Shown here in pieces: positions 1-8,297 of a stretch of DNA of 50,429 nucleotides. Each line of letters opens with the position of its first letter. The stretch's first letter is position 1. The position numbers were made by a program, and so were the translations under genes. This DNA is from Paracoccus marcusii (GTDB lineage Bacteria; Pseudomonadota; Alphaproteobacteria; Rhodobacterales; Rhodobacteraceae), in the NCBI RefSeq assembly GCF_006151785.1, contig NZ_VDDD01000008.1, forward strand, positions 1 to 50,429, in the 5' to 3' direction. The notes beneath the pieces are model-generated. The model saw only the letters and a program-made list of their open reading frames with translations, had not been told where the DNA came from and searched no databases.

Positions 1-648
1 GGACCGTCAGCGTGAGCAGCAGACGGCAGGACGGGGGACCTTTGTCCCCTTGTCCTTCAGTCCGGGCGAGGCCTTCCAGTTCGACTGGAGCGACGACTTC
101 GCCATTTTGGGTGGAGAGCGTGACCCATGCTTCAGATGGCCCACATCAAGCTGTCGCACAGCCGGGCCTTTTTGCTGCGCGCCTATCTGCTGCAGACCCA
201 CGAGATGCTGTTTGACGCCCACTGGCACGGGTTCCGGGTTTTTGGTGGCGTGCCTGCCCGGGGCATCTACGACAACATGAAGACGGCAGTGGATCGTGTC
301 GGCCGCGGCAAGGAACGAGAGGTCAACATGCGCTTCCTCGCCATGACGAACCACTACGTCTTCGAGCCCGAGTTCTGCAATCCGGCAGCGGGTTGGGAGA
401 AAGGGCAGGTCGAGAAGAACGTGCGGGACTCCCGTCACCAGTTGCTTCATGGAATGCCTGACTTCGCAGACCTCGCCGCGTTGAATGTCTGGCTGGAACA
501 GCATTGTCTGGAGCTGTGGAAAAGCACGGCGCATGGGACGCGGCCTGGCACGATCGCTGATATCTGGGCCGAAGAACGGGCTGCCTTGATGCCGTTGCCG
601 GTGGCCTTTGACGGCTTCATCGAGCTGAGCAAGCGCGTCTCGCCCATC
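1..648 (+). pseudogene. istA: IS21-family transposase (IstA) fragment, frameshifted and truncated
   Basis: The translation matches the DDE integrase core of IS21-type IstA transposases: GEAFQFDWSDDFA in frame 2 (about positions 70-110), then VARGIYDNMKTAV-like sequence and NPAAGWEKGQVEKN in frame 1 (about 385-420), carrying the first Asp and the Glu of the catalytic triad. The reading frame changes between about 117 and 130, where one base appears lost. The N-terminal helix-turn-helix part lies before the window. Similarity stops after ELSKRVSP near 648, so the C-terminal domain and the partner ATPase gene istB are missing. It cannot make an active transposase. Confidence 0.8.
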
Positions 649-654
649 GCGGCG

Positions 655-756
655 CAGATCGCGGTTGTCGTCATAGGCCAGCACCTCGGTCGCGGTCAGA
701 TATCCGACCGGCGCCGCCCCCCCGCCTTTGCCGTTAGCGAAGAACTGAATCAGCAT
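655..756 (-). pseudogene. Relaxase (mobilization) gene, 5' stub only
   Basis: From the ATG at 756 the minus strand reads MLIQFFANGKGGGAAPVGYL and then LAYDDNRDL, the typical N-terminus of relaxases on small mobilizable plasmids of Rhodobacterales. After about 34 codons the similarity ends where the IS21-like sequence begins, and the remaining reading frame toward position 7 is only the antisense of the transposase. The start overlaps the stop of the upstream mobC-like gene (ATGCTGA), as expected for an intact mobC-relaxase operon before the rearrangement. The catalytic domain is gone. Confidence 0.65.
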
Positions 757-1025
757 GGCCGCGCCTCCCGCAGCAGACGGCCCAGCTCGCGCTCGATGCC
801 GACGAGGTGCCGGGCGACCAGAACCACGTCAAAGCCCGCAATGGCGCCCGAGAGGGCGTTGCGGTTCAAGACGCGGGCGATCTGGTTGAGGTTGCCGCCG
901 ATCCGGCCCAGCTCGCGGATCAGGACAGGATCGGCCTTCGGCACCGGCTTGCGGCGTCGGGCGTCGGTGAGGCCCAGCGCCTCGCGCAACAGGGTCGCGG
1001 CAGGCACCCCGGCCAGCGCGGGCAT
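750..1025 (-). CDS. mobC: MobC-like plasmid mobilization accessory protein
   Basis: The 91-residue product contains LIRELGRIGGNLNQIARVLN, the conserved core of MobC-type relaxosome proteins that help the relaxase open DNA at oriT. It ends by overlapping the start of the relaxase stub at 756, the usual gene order. The protein is short for the family; in-frame sequence without an ATG continues upstream to a stop near 1118-1120, so the start may be non-ATG or the 5' end may be lost. With the relaxase destroyed it probably has no role in transfer now. Confidence 0.6.
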   Translation of the reverse strand: MPALAGVPAATLLREALGLTDARRRKPVPKADPVLIRELGRIGGNLNQIARVLNRNALSGAIAGFDVVLVARHLVGIERELGRLLREARPC

Positions 1026-1166
1026 GGCCCGTGCCGGTGGGGTTCGAAGGGGAGGCTCGCCGCCCCTCGCAAGGCTCCCGGTCAGAAGCGCCAGCGTATG
1101 ACAGGGGTCGCCTTGCTCTTAGCTTAAACGACGTGGCAGTTTGCACGGATTTGGACGCTTTTCGTG

Positions 1167-2033
1167 TCATGGCCGCAAACCCGCAGCAACCAGTTCCTCG
1201 ATAGTCACAACGCCACGGGCGATTAGCATCTGGCGCTGTGCCTTGGTGATATGACGACACAGGGCGCTGCGGCTTTTCACCCACCCCGCCATGCGAGCAC
1301 GTTGCTCATCCAGGCTGGCTTCTGCATCGGCTTTGGACACGGTGTCCTGGATACGCCGGGTCTCGATGCTTGCTCGCCAGCGCTCCTGTCGAAACCAGTT
1401 ATCCGCGAAGCTGACCTTCGAGCGGGTGAACCCAGATGTTTCCTGGGCATAGGACTGCGCGGCGTACCTAATCTCGGCAGGTTGAAAGCCGGTCGCTAAA
1501 GCTGCACGGAAGTATTCGATGCAGGCAGGCTTTCCCCGGCGGCGATCCTCCGGGAACGCGACCCAGACCTTTTCAAAATCATCTTCAGCCTCCTTCACAC
1601 CTATGCGCGTAGGAGGTTCTTGGATGGTTGTAGGGTGATTTGGGGTCCACGGTGGCCCCGGTACCCCGGCCACGGTGGACCCCGTAGCGCGGCCACAGCG
1701 AACGGGGTTCACTGTGACCCCCGCCTTCGAAGAAAGTTCAGCGGACGACTCTAGCGCATGCACCCGTGCCAGCACTATCGAGTAAACTACGGTAAATCCG
1801 TTCTTACAGGGACGCCGGCCGGTTTCGACAAGGATGCCCTCATTTATGAAATCGCTAATGGTTCGCTTAACTGTGCTTTCGCCAAGCTCGGTGTGACGCT
1901 GAATTGTTCCTTTTGAGCACCAGATCCCCGAACCATCATCGCTAGCCTTGTTGGCTAGGAACATGATGATCTGCTTGCGCGCTGCGCTGCCAAATCGCCG
2001 GTCGGCGCATGCGTTCTCTACGCGCCAACTCAT
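1167..2033 (-). CDS. Helix-turn-helix replication-type protein
   Basis: The 288-residue product begins with a winged helix-turn-helix region of the HTH_36 type at about residues 15-90 (WCSKGTIQRHTELGESTVKR, a likely recognition segment), like those in plasmid and phage replication initiators. The middle (about 100-150) is proline-rich and low in complexity; the C-terminal third is helical and charged. It sits next to mobilization gene remnants, which suggests it was the replication or copy-control gene of the same element. A 23-bp palindrome lies 40-65 bases upstream of its start and may be its operator. Replication function is inferred from fold and context. Confidence 0.55.
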   Translation of the reverse strand: MSWRVENACADRRFGSAARKQIIMFLANKASDDGSGIWCSKGTIQRHTELGESTVKRTISDFINEGILVETGRRPCKNGFTVVYSIVLARVHALESSAELSSKAGVTVNPVRCGRATGSTVAGVPGPPWTPNHPTTIQEPPTRIGVKEAEDDFEKVWVAFPEDRRRGKPACIEYFRAALATGFQPAEIRYAAQSYAQETSGFTRSKVSFADNWFRQERWRASIETRRIQDTVSKADAEASLDEQRARMAGWVKSRSALCRHITKAQRQMLIARGVVTIEELVAAGLRP

Positions 2034-2075
2034 GACTGAGCCTCGCTCGGGTTATCTTCCCTTCGTCTAGACTGT

Positions 2076-2098
2076 ACGGGGTTTGTACAGAACCCCGT
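2076..2098. promoter_or_regulatory. Palindrome upstream of the HTH gene
   Basis: ACGGGGTT (2076-2083) and AACCCCGT (2091-2098) form a perfect 8-bp inverted repeat around TGTACAG, about 43 bases before the start of the minus-strand HTH gene. A dyad in this place suits an operator for autoregulation; it could also be a hairpin in the leader RNA. No experimental support. Confidence 0.4.
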
Positions 2099-2163
2099 CG
2101 CATCAGGCCTGATTTTTTGCGCAATCGAACGTGCGGTTTTGCACGGTGCTGTATAGCACCATG

Positions 2164-2185
2164 AAAAAACCCTATATTTTACAGG
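2164..2185 (-). terminator. Rho-independent terminator of tRNA-Arg
   Basis: On the minus strand, CCTGTA and TATAGG (one G-U pair) form a six-pair stem around AAA, then G and six T. It begins seven bases past the encoded CCA end of the tRNA, the expected place for a tRNA terminator. A second hairpin (2145-2160, GGTGCT/AGCACC) follows. Confidence 0.65.
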
Positions 2186-2191
2186 TAATTT

Positions 2192-2268
2192 TGGTGACCC
2201 CGACAGGACTCGAACCTGTAACCTGCCCCTTAGGAGGGGGCTGCTCTATCCAGTTGAGCCACGGGGCC
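2192..2268 (-). tRNA. tRNA-Arg (anticodon CCT)
   Basis: The minus strand folds as a full 77-base cloverleaf. The acceptor stem is GGCCCCG with CGGGGTC, the T arm contains GGTTCGAGTCC, and the anticodon stem GCCCC/GGGGC encloses loop CTCCTAA with anticodon CCT, reading AGG codons. The 3' CCA is encoded (2192-2194). The mobile-element remnant lies on its 3' side. Confidence 0.95.
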
Positions 2269-2378
2269 TGCCGGGCATGCATACTCAAATCGGGGGGCGC
2301 TTGGCAAGCGGCGGCAGGGGCGGTTGTGGGCGGGTCTGTCCTTCGCTAACATCGGCTATCCACAGATCGGAACGCCCC

Positions 2379-3404
2379 ATGCTGCCCATTCGACCGCGCC
2401 GCCCCCTGACCCTCAGAGACGTCTCCGAGGCGTCGGGCGTCTCGGAGATGACCGTCAGCCGGGTCTTGCGCAACCGGGGCGACGTGTCGGCGGCCACGCG
2501 TGAAAAGGTGCTGACCGCGGCCAAGACGCTTGGCTATGTTCCCAACAAGATCGCGGGCGGACTGGCCAGCCAGCGGGTCAACCTGGTCGCCGTGGTCATC
2601 CCGTCGCTGTCGAACCTGGTCTTTCCCGACGTGTTGGGCGGCATTTCGGCGGAGCTGGACGATACCGGCCTGCAGCCGGTGATCGGTGTCACCAACTATT
2701 CTCCCGCGCGCGAGGAGATGGTGCTGTACGACATGCTGTCCTGGCGGCCTTCGGGCGTGATCCTGGCGGGGCTGGAGCACAGCAAGGCGGCGCGCGCGAT
2801 GCTGCAGAATTCCGGCCTTCCGGTGGTCGAGATCATGGATGTCGACGGCGAGGGGATCGACACGCTGGTCGGCATCTCTCATATCCGCGCCGGGCGCGAA
2901 ATGGCCGACCGTATCCTGGCGGCGGGCTATCGCCGCATCGGTTTCGTGGGCACCCACATGCCCGAGGATCACCGCGCCCGCAAACGCCTGCTGGGCTTCG
3001 AGGAAGGGCTCGCCGCCGCCGGCGTCCAGCTGGAGGCGCGCGAGTACTATCAGGGCGGATCGTCCCTGCTGAAGGGGCGCGAGCTGACCGAGCGCATCCT
3101 GACGCGCGCGCCGGACCTGGATTTCCTGTATTTCTCGAACGACATGATCGGGGCAGGGGGGCTGCTGCACTGCATCGACCGCGGCTATGACGTGCCCGGC
3201 AGGCTGGGGCTGGCGGGGTTCAACGGGGTCGACCTGCTGGACGGGCTGCCGATGCGCCTGGCCACCACGGATGCGCGGCGCGTCGATGTCGGGCGGCGCG
3301 CGGCGCGGCTGGTGTCGGGCAAGGACGCGGCGCCCGACAACCGCATCATCGCGCTGACCCCGACCTTTCTGCCCGGCGACACGATCCGCGACATCCCCGC
3401 CTGA
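2379..3404 (+). CDS. LacI-family transcriptional regulator (gluconate-repressor type)
   Basis: The 341-residue product has an N-terminal LacI helix-turn-helix at residues 10-35 (TLRDVSEASGVSEMTVSRVL), the hinge region with PNKIAGGLAS, and a periplasmic-binding-like sugar-sensing domain (about 65-335). It most resembles GntR/IdnR-type repressors of gluconate use. The start is the ATG in front of LPIRPRRPLTL; a longer frame back to 2277 adds only sequence of no domain type. No sugar catabolic gene is adjacent, so the regulated operon is unknown. It stands alone between the tRNA and the S49 peptidase gene. Confidence 0.85.
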   Translation: MLPIRPRRPLTLRDVSEASGVSEMTVSRVLRNRGDVSAATREKVLTAAKTLGYVPNKIAGGLASQRVNLVAVVIPSLSNLVFPDVLGGISAELDDTGLQPVIGVTNYSPAREEMVLYDMLSWRPSGVILAGLEHSKAARAMLQNSGLPVVEIMDVDGEGIDTLVGISHIRAGREMADRILAAGYRRIGFVGTHMPEDHRARKRLLGFEEGLAAAGVQLEAREYYQGGSSLLKGRELTERILTRAPDLDFLYFSNDMIGAGGLLHCIDRGYDVPGRLGLAGFNGVDLLDGLPMRLATTDARRVDVGRRAARLVSGKDAAPDNRIIALTPTFLPGDTIRDIPA

Positions 3405-3448
3405 CGTCCCGCCTTGTGGGCCGCCCCCGCGCGGCCTATCTGTGGGCG

Positions 3449-4258
3449 ATGCGTATTCCCGTCGTCTCCCGCCTGCTGTCCCGCAAGCCCCGCGTCGCGG
3501 TCATCCGCCTGTCCGGCACCATCGGTGGTGCGGGGCGCGGCGGCGGCCTGAACGATGCGGCCCTTGCCCCCGTGATCGAACGCGCGTTCCGGCGCGGCAA
3601 GCCCCTGGCCGTGGCGCTGATCATCAATTCGCCGGGCGGGTCGCCCGTGCAGTCGTCGCTGATCGCGGCGCGCATCCGCAGGCTGGCGGATGAGACCGAC
3701 ATCCCCGTCCATGCCTTCGTCGAGGACGTGGCCGCATCGGGCGGCTATTGGCTGGCCTGCGCGGCCGACGACATCTGGGCGGACGAAAGCTCGATCCTTG
3801 GGTCGATCGGGGTGATCTCGGCCGGGTTCGGGTTCGACCAGCTGATCCAGCGATGGGGCATCGAACGCCGCGTCCACACGGCCGGCACGTCGAAATCGAC
3901 GCTGGACCCGTTCCGCCCGCAGGATCCCGACGACGTGGCCCGCCTGCACGCGATCCTCGAACCGATCCACCAGGCGTTCAAGGACCATGTCCGCGCCCGT
4001 CGCGGCACCCGCCTGAACGCCGAACGCGACCTGTTTACCGGAGAGTTCTGGGCAGGGCTGGAATCCGTGCGCCTGGGGCTGGCCGACGGCATCGCCCATC
4101 CGGTCCCGCGGCTCAAGGCGCTGTACGGCGACAAGATCCGCTTCGAGGTGCACGGCATGCGCCGGCCGCTGCTGCGCCGCCTTGGCCTGTCCGCCGACCT
4201 TCTGATGGACGCGGCCGAGGATCGCGCCGCATTCCAGCGTTTCGGCACCCGCGGATGA
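3449..4258 (+). CDS. S49-family serine peptidase (SppA/SohB type)
   Basis: This 269-residue protein carries the ClpP/crotonase-like fold of the S49 signal-peptide peptidase family. The nucleophile is Ser97 in AASGGYWLA and the general base is Lys149 in AGTSKSTLDPF, the Ser-Lys dyad of SppA. It matches the short SohB-type form with a single catalytic domain. There is no clear transmembrane anchor or signal peptide. The start chosen gives MRIPVVSRLL; 11 more codons upstream are possible. Its stop overlaps the start of the next small membrane gene (ATGA), suggesting translational coupling. Confidence 0.85.
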   Translation: MRIPVVSRLLSRKPRVAVIRLSGTIGGAGRGGGLNDAALAPVIERAFRRGKPLAVALIINSPGGSPVQSSLIAARIRRLADETDIPVHAFVEDVAASGGYWLACAADDIWADESSILGSIGVISAGFGFDQLIQRWGIERRVHTAGTSKSTLDPFRPQDPDDVARLHAILEPIHQAFKDHVRARRGTRLNAERDLFTGEFWAGLESVRLGLADGIAHPVPRLKALYGDKIRFEVHGMRRPLLRRLGLSADLLMDAAEDRAAFQRFGTRG

Positions 4259-4374
4259 TGCTGCGCATCGTCCTCCTGTTCCTGCTGGTCATGGTCGTCG
4301 TCGCGCTGCTGCGCGGCCCGGCCCTGCGCCGTTTTCTGAAGAAATTTCTGGGGATCGACCATCGTGATCGTTGA
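4255..4374 (+). CDS. Small single-pass membrane protein, 39 residues
   Basis: A 39-residue frame starts at the ATG overlapping the S49 stop codon and ends inside the antiporter gene. It reads MMLRIVLLFLLVMVVVALLR, one strongly hydrophobic helix at residues 3-19, then a short basic tail (ALRRFLKKFLG). A second ATG at 4258 would remove one residue. Overlaps with both neighbours (ATGA at the left, 11 bases at the right) and the membrane-helix pattern support a real coupled gene. I do not recognise a named family. It might assist the peptidase or the antiporter; that is speculation. Confidence 0.55.
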   Translation: MMLRIVLLFLLVMVVVALLRGPALRRFLKKFLGIDHRDR

Positions 4375-5296
4375 GCTGCTGCTGGTGCTGGGCGGACTGG
4401 CCCTGTTGGTTCTGGGGGGCGACCTGCTGGTCAAGGGCGCCGTCGGACTGTCGCTGAAACTGGGCATGACGCCCCTGGTCGTGGGCCTGACCGTCGTGGC
4501 CTTCGGCACATCGGCGCCCGAGCTGCTGGTGTCGCTGTCGGCGGCGCTGAAGGGGTCCAGCGGCATCGCCATGGGCAATGTCGTGGGTTCTAACATCGCC
4601 AACGTGCTGGTGATCCTGGGCGTGACCGCGCTGGTGTCTGTGATCGTCACCAAGGGGCACGACCTGCGCGAAAGCTGGGGGATGATGATCGCGGCCTCGC
4701 TGCTGTTGATCGGCATCGCCCTGACCGGAGAGATCGGGCGCCTTGAGGGCGTGATCCTGCTGCTGGCGCTGGCCGCGGTCCTGTGGCGGCAGCTGTCCAC
4801 TGGCCGCGCCGAGGAGACGCAGGCCGACGGCGTGGACGGCGCGACCCTGGGCGCGGGCTGGGGGCGCATCGCGGTCTGGCTGGGGCTGGGCCTGGTGCTG
4901 CTGCCGGTCGGGGCGAACCTGCTGGTCAATGGCGCGACCGACATCGCCCGCGCCTTCGGCATCAGCGAGACCGTGATCGGCCTGACGCTGGTCGCGATCG
5001 GCACGTCGCTGCCGGAACTGGCGGCCTCGGTCGCATCCGCGCTGAAGGGTCGGGCGGACATGGCGCTTGGCAATGTGGTCGGCTCGAACATCTTCAACAT
5101 CCTGGCCATCCTGGGGATCACCGCGGTCATCTCTCCGCTGCCCATCCCGCCCGAAATGCTGCGGCTGGACCTGTGGGTGATGCTGGGCGCGGCCCTGCTG
5201 CTGTTCCCGTTCCTGTTCCGCGGCATCAGCCTGACGCGGCCGGTGGGAGCGTTGTTCGTGGCGGGCTATGCCGCCTATGCCTGGGTGCTGCTGTGA
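4364..5296 (+). CDS. Calcium/sodium antiporter, CaCA family (YrbG-like)
   Basis: The 310-residue inner-membrane protein contains both alpha repeats of cation/Ca2+ exchangers: VAFGTSAPELLVS followed by GNVVGSNIANVLVILG near residues 45-90, and VAIGTSLPELAASV followed by GNVVGSNIFNILAILG near residues 210-255. The two halves are an internal duplication with opposite topology, about ten helices in all, and the GTS(A/L)PE segments form the ion-binding site. It starts with GTG, 11 bases inside the small membrane gene, and its stop overlaps the GTG of the SDR gene. Transport of Ca2+ against Na+ or H+ is the family role; the exact ion is not visible. Confidence 0.9.
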   Translation: MIVELLLVLGGLALLVLGGDLLVKGAVGLSLKLGMTPLVVGLTVVAFGTSAPELLVSLSAALKGSSGIAMGNVVGSNIANVLVILGVTALVSVIVTKGHDLRESWGMMIAASLLLIGIALTGEIGRLEGVILLLALAAVLWRQLSTGRAEETQADGVDGATLGAGWGRIAVWLGLGLVLLPVGANLLVNGATDIARAFGISETVIGLTLVAIGTSLPELAASVASALKGRADMALGNVVGSNIFNILAILGITAVISPLPIPPEMLRLDLWVMLGAALLLFPFLFRGISLTRPVGALFVAGYAAYAWVLL

Positions 5297-6072
5297 CGGG
5301 CGTCGCGCTGGTCACGGGGGCGGCCCGCCGCCTTGGCCGCGCGATGACGCTGGAACTGGCGCGGCGCGGCCATGACGTGGCGATCCACTATGCCGGCTCG
5401 GCCGACGATGCCGAGCGCACGGCTGCTGATGCACGCGCCCTGGGCGTCCGGGCGCAGACCTTCCAGGTCGACCTGCTGGACGCCGATGCGACCGCCGCGC
5501 TGGTCCCGGACGTCGCATCAGCGATGGGGTCGCTGACCGTGCTGGTCAACAACGCCTCGATCTTCGAATACGACACGATGCGCAGCGCGACGATGCAGGG
5601 CTGGGACCGGCACCTGGGGTCGAACCTTCGCGCGCCCTTCCAGCTGGTGCAGGCCTTTGCCGCGCAATGCCCCAAGGCGCGCCCGGACGAGAACGGCGAG
5701 CCTCAGGCCGCGGGCCTGGTGGTGAACATGGTCGATCAACGGGTGCTGAAGCCCACGCCAGAGTTCATGACCTATTCCATCGCCAAGGCCGCGCTGTGGT
5801 CGCTGACGCGCACCGCGGCACAGGCCCTTGCGCCCGACATCCGCGTGAACGCCATCGGTCCCGGTCCGACCCTGCAGGGCGCCCGCCAGAGCGACCGCCA
5901 TTTCGCCGCCCAGAGGGCTGCGACGGTGCTGGGCAGGGGGGCGGATGCGCAGGGGATCACCGACGCCCTGGGGTACTTCCTGGACGCGCGTGCGGTCACC
6001 GGACAGCTGATCTGCGTCGATGGCGGACAACATCTGGGGTGGCGCACGCCCGACGTCCTGGGGCCGGAATAG
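5293..6072 (+). CDS. SDR oxidoreductase, pteridine-reductase-like (FolM type)
   Basis: The 259-residue product is a classical short-chain dehydrogenase with cofactor motif TGAARRLGRAM (residues 8-18), NNASIFE in the NNAS position, and catalytic Tyr-x3-Lys in YSIAK. The arginine after TGAA and the NNAS-F pattern are typical of NADPH-dependent pteridine reductases (PTR1/FolM), which reduce dihydrobiopterin or dihydrofolate. It starts with GTG in a GTGA overlap with the antiporter gene, so it is the last gene of a four-gene run. No folate gene is adjacent, so the substrate remains a family-based guess. Confidence 0.75.
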   Translation: MTGVALVTGAARRLGRAMTLELARRGHDVAIHYAGSADDAERTAADARALGVRAQTFQVDLLDADATAALVPDVASAMGSLTVLVNNASIFEYDTMRSATMQGWDRHLGSNLRAPFQLVQAFAAQCPKARPDENGEPQAAGLVVNMVDQRVLKPTPEFMTYSIAKAALWSLTRTAAQALAPDIRVNAIGPGPTLQGARQSDRHFAAQRAATVLGRGADAQGITDALGYFLDARAVTGQLICVDGGQHLGWRTPDVLGPE

Positions 6073-6372
6073 GCCCGATCCGGAACGATCGGATCATTTT
6101 GTCCACGGCACCCCGGCAGACCCCTGCAAGATGCGGATTCTGCAAGATTTTTCTGTCCACAACGGGCCTGAATAAAAATTATCAAGCAATAACAACGCCA
6201 TTGCGATCTGCCTAAAATAAGGGCAACTTCACGGAACTGTAACGATTGCTGGCCCTGCGGGGTCATCCTCACAGCCCACCCACAGAATTATCCACAGATT
6301 CCGTGGAAAGCTTCCTTCTTGCCTTCGGTCCCCGGAACTTGCAGCGGGGCCGAGAATCACCAAGTTCACGTC
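6073..6372. other. Intergenic region with DnaA-box-like sites and an A+T-rich patch
   Basis: This 300-base gap before uvrC holds no convincing gene. Near its left end CCGATC/GATCGG (6075-6092) with TTTT may be a weak terminator for the SDR operon. A+T-rich sequence lies at about 6165-6225, unusual here. Sites TTGTCCACG (6099-6107), CTGTCCACA (6153-6161) and a perfect consensus DnaA box TTATCCACA (6288-6296) all point the same way. The uvrC promoter must also be in this gap, but I could not place it. Confidence 0.5.
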
Positions 6373-8223
6373 ATGACCCAGAAAACCGGCCACGCCCTCA
6401 TCCAGGATTACCTTCGCACGCTGGACAGCAGTCCCGGCGTCTATCGCATGCTGGATGCCCAGCAGGCGGTTCTTTACGTGGGCAAGGCGCGCGACCTGCG
6501 GGCGCGGGTGTCGAACTATGCCCGGCCGTCGGGCCATTCGGGGCGCATCGCGCGGATGATCCGCGAGACGGCCTCGATGATGTTCCTGACCACGAACACC
6601 GAGACCGAGGCGCTGCTCTTGGAGCAGAACCTGATCAAGCAGCTCAAGCCGCGTTACAACGTGCTTCTGCGCGACGACAAGTCGTTCCCGAACATCCTGG
6701 TGGCCAAGTCCCACGACTATCCCCAGATCAAGAAGCATCGCGGCGCGAAGTCGGAAAAGGGCGACTACTACGGCCCCTTTGCCAGCGCGGGGGCGGTCAA
6801 CCGCACGCTGACCCAGCTGCAGCGCGTGTTCCTGCTGAGGAACTGCACCGACAGCGTGTTCGAGAGCCGCACACGCCCCTGCCTGCTGTTCCAGATCAAG
6901 CGGTGCAGCGCGCCCTGCGTGGGCCGCATCAGCGCGCCCGACTACAACGCGCTGGTCAATGACGCGGAACGGTTCCTGCAGGGCAAGACCACGACCATCC
7001 AGTCCGATCTTGCGACCGAGATGGCCCGCGCGGCCGAGAACACGGAGTATGAGCGCGCGGCCGCCCTGCGTGATCGCATCAAGGCGCTGACCGCGGTGCA
7101 GTCGGTGCAGGCGATCAACCCCAAGGGCGTGGCCGAGGCCGACATCGTGGCCCTGCACATGGAGGGGGGGCAGGCCTGCGTGCAGGTCTTCTTCATCCGC
7201 GGCAATCAAAGCTGGGGGAACCGCGATTTCTATCCGCGCCTTGGCGGGGCCGAGAGCCCGGACGAGGTGATGCAGGCCTTCCTGATGCAGTTCTATGACA
7301 ACACCCCGCCACCGCGCCAGATCCTGCTGTCCCACCCGCCCGAGGATCCGGACCTGACCGCGGATGTCCTTTCCGAGCGCGCCCGCCGCAAGGTCGACGT
7401 GGCCGTTCCCCTGCGCGGCGAGAAGTCCGACCTGGTGACCAACGCGCTGCGCAACGCGCGCGAAAGCCTGGCGCGGCGCATGTCCGAAAGCGCCACCCAG
7501 CTGCGCCTGCTGGAGGGGCTGGCCGACGCGTTCGAGCTGCCCAGCCCGCCGCGCCGGATCGAGGTCTATGACAACAGCCACATCATGGGCACCAACGCGG
7601 TCGGTGGCATGATCGTCGCCGGGCCGGACGGCTGGATCAAGAACCAGTACCGCAAGTTCAACATCAAGGGCACCGAGATCACTCCCGGCGACGACTTCGG
7701 CATGATGAAGGAGGTGCTGACGCGCCGCTTCACCCGTCTGCTGAAGGACGATCCCGACCGCCAGACCGAGGCCTGGCCGGACCTGCTGCTGATCGACGGC
7801 GGCGCGGGGCAGGTGTCGGCCGTCCACGAGATCATGGCCGAACTGGGCGTCGAGGACATCCCGATGATCGGCGTCGCCAAGGGCCAGGACCGCGACCATG
7901 GCAAGGAGGAGTTCCACCGCCACGGCCAGCGCCCCTTCGCGCTGCGCATGAACGACCCGGTCCTGTACTTCGTCCAGCGCCTGCGCGACGAGGCGCACCG
8001 CTGGGCCATCGGCACCCACCGTGCCAAACGCGCGAAATCGCAGATGGCAAACCCCCTGGACGAGATCGCGGGCATCGGCGCGTCGCGCAAGCGCGCCCTG
8101 CTGCAGCATTTCGGCAGCGCCAAGGCCGTGGGCCGCGCCGGGCTGACCGATCTGCAGGCGGCGCCGGGCATTTCCGCGGCGATGGCGCAAAAGGTCTATG
8201 ACCACTTCAACGCCAAGGGATGA
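6373..8223 (+). CDS. uvrC: Excinuclease ABC subunit C
   Basis: UvrC makes both incisions beside a DNA lesion in nucleotide excision repair, working with UvrA and UvrB. The 616-residue product shows every domain in order: GIY-YIG endonuclease (GVYRML and [14 protein letters not shown], about residues 20-95), a UvrB-binding UVR motif ([12 protein letters not shown], about 225), the RNase H-like endonuclease domain with YDNSHIMG and LLIDGGAGQ, and a C-terminal pair of helix-hairpin-helix motifs ([14 protein letters not shown] and [12 protein letters not shown]). The start ATG gives [14 protein letters not shown], the usual alphaproteobacterial N-terminus. It heads the uvrC-pgsA-moaD-moaE cluster. 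Confidence 0.97.
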   Translation: MTQKTGHALIQDYLRTLDSSPGVYRMLDAQQAVLYVGKARDLRARVSNYARPSGHSGRIARMIRETASMMFLTTNTETEALLLEQNLIKQLKPRYNVLLRDDKSFPNILVAKSHDYPQIKKHRGAKSEKGDYYGPFASAGAVNRTLTQLQRVFLLRNCTDSVFESRTRPCLLFQIKRCSAPCVGRISAPDYNALVNDAERFLQGKTTTIQSDLATEMARAAENTEYERAAALRDRIKALTAVQSVQAINPKGVAEADIVALHMEGGQACVQVFFIRGNQSWGNRDFYPRLGGAESPDEVMQAFLMQFYDNTPPPRQILLSHPPEDPDLTADVLSERARRKVDVAVPLRGEKSDLVTNALRNARESLARRMSESATQLRLLEGLADAFELPSPPRRIEVYDNSHIMGTNAVGGMIVAGPDGWIKNQYRKFNIKGTEITPGDDFGMMKEVLTRRFTRLLKDDPDRQTEAWPDLLLIDGGAGQVSAVHEIMAELGVEDIPMIGVAKGQDRDHGKEEFHRHGQRPFALRMNDPVLYFVQRLRDEAHRWAIGTHRAKRAKSQMANPLDEIAGIGASRKRALLQHFGSAKAVGRAGLTDLQAAPGISAAMAQKVYDHFNAKG

Positions 8224-8297
8224 CAGGTCCGGATCACAGCTTCGCCAGCGGCGCGTTGGCCCTTTCCAACGCCCGCGGCAGGGACTAGCGTGCGGCC

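Larger units (their letters stand above)
1..2160. mobile_element. Remnant of an integrated mobilizable element beside tRNA-Arg
   Basis: This stretch holds an IS21 transposase fragment, the start of a relaxase gene, a mobC-like gene and a helix-turn-helix replication-type gene. All are mobile-element functions, and it lies on the 3' side of a tRNA gene, a classic integration point. Codon use is less strictly C/G-ended than in the genes after 2.3 kb, notably in the gene at 1167-2033. No integrase and no second copy of the tRNA end are visible, so the boundaries are inferred: the left end lies outside the window and the right end is placed just before the tRNA terminator. Confidence 0.6.

Noticed and set aside
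6229..8205. Long open frame on the minus strand (about 658 codons) opposite uvrC
   Set aside because: It is the antisense of a clearly coding gene. It has His/Arg/Gln/Ala-rich composition and no recognisable domain, typical of shadows in high-G+C DNA.
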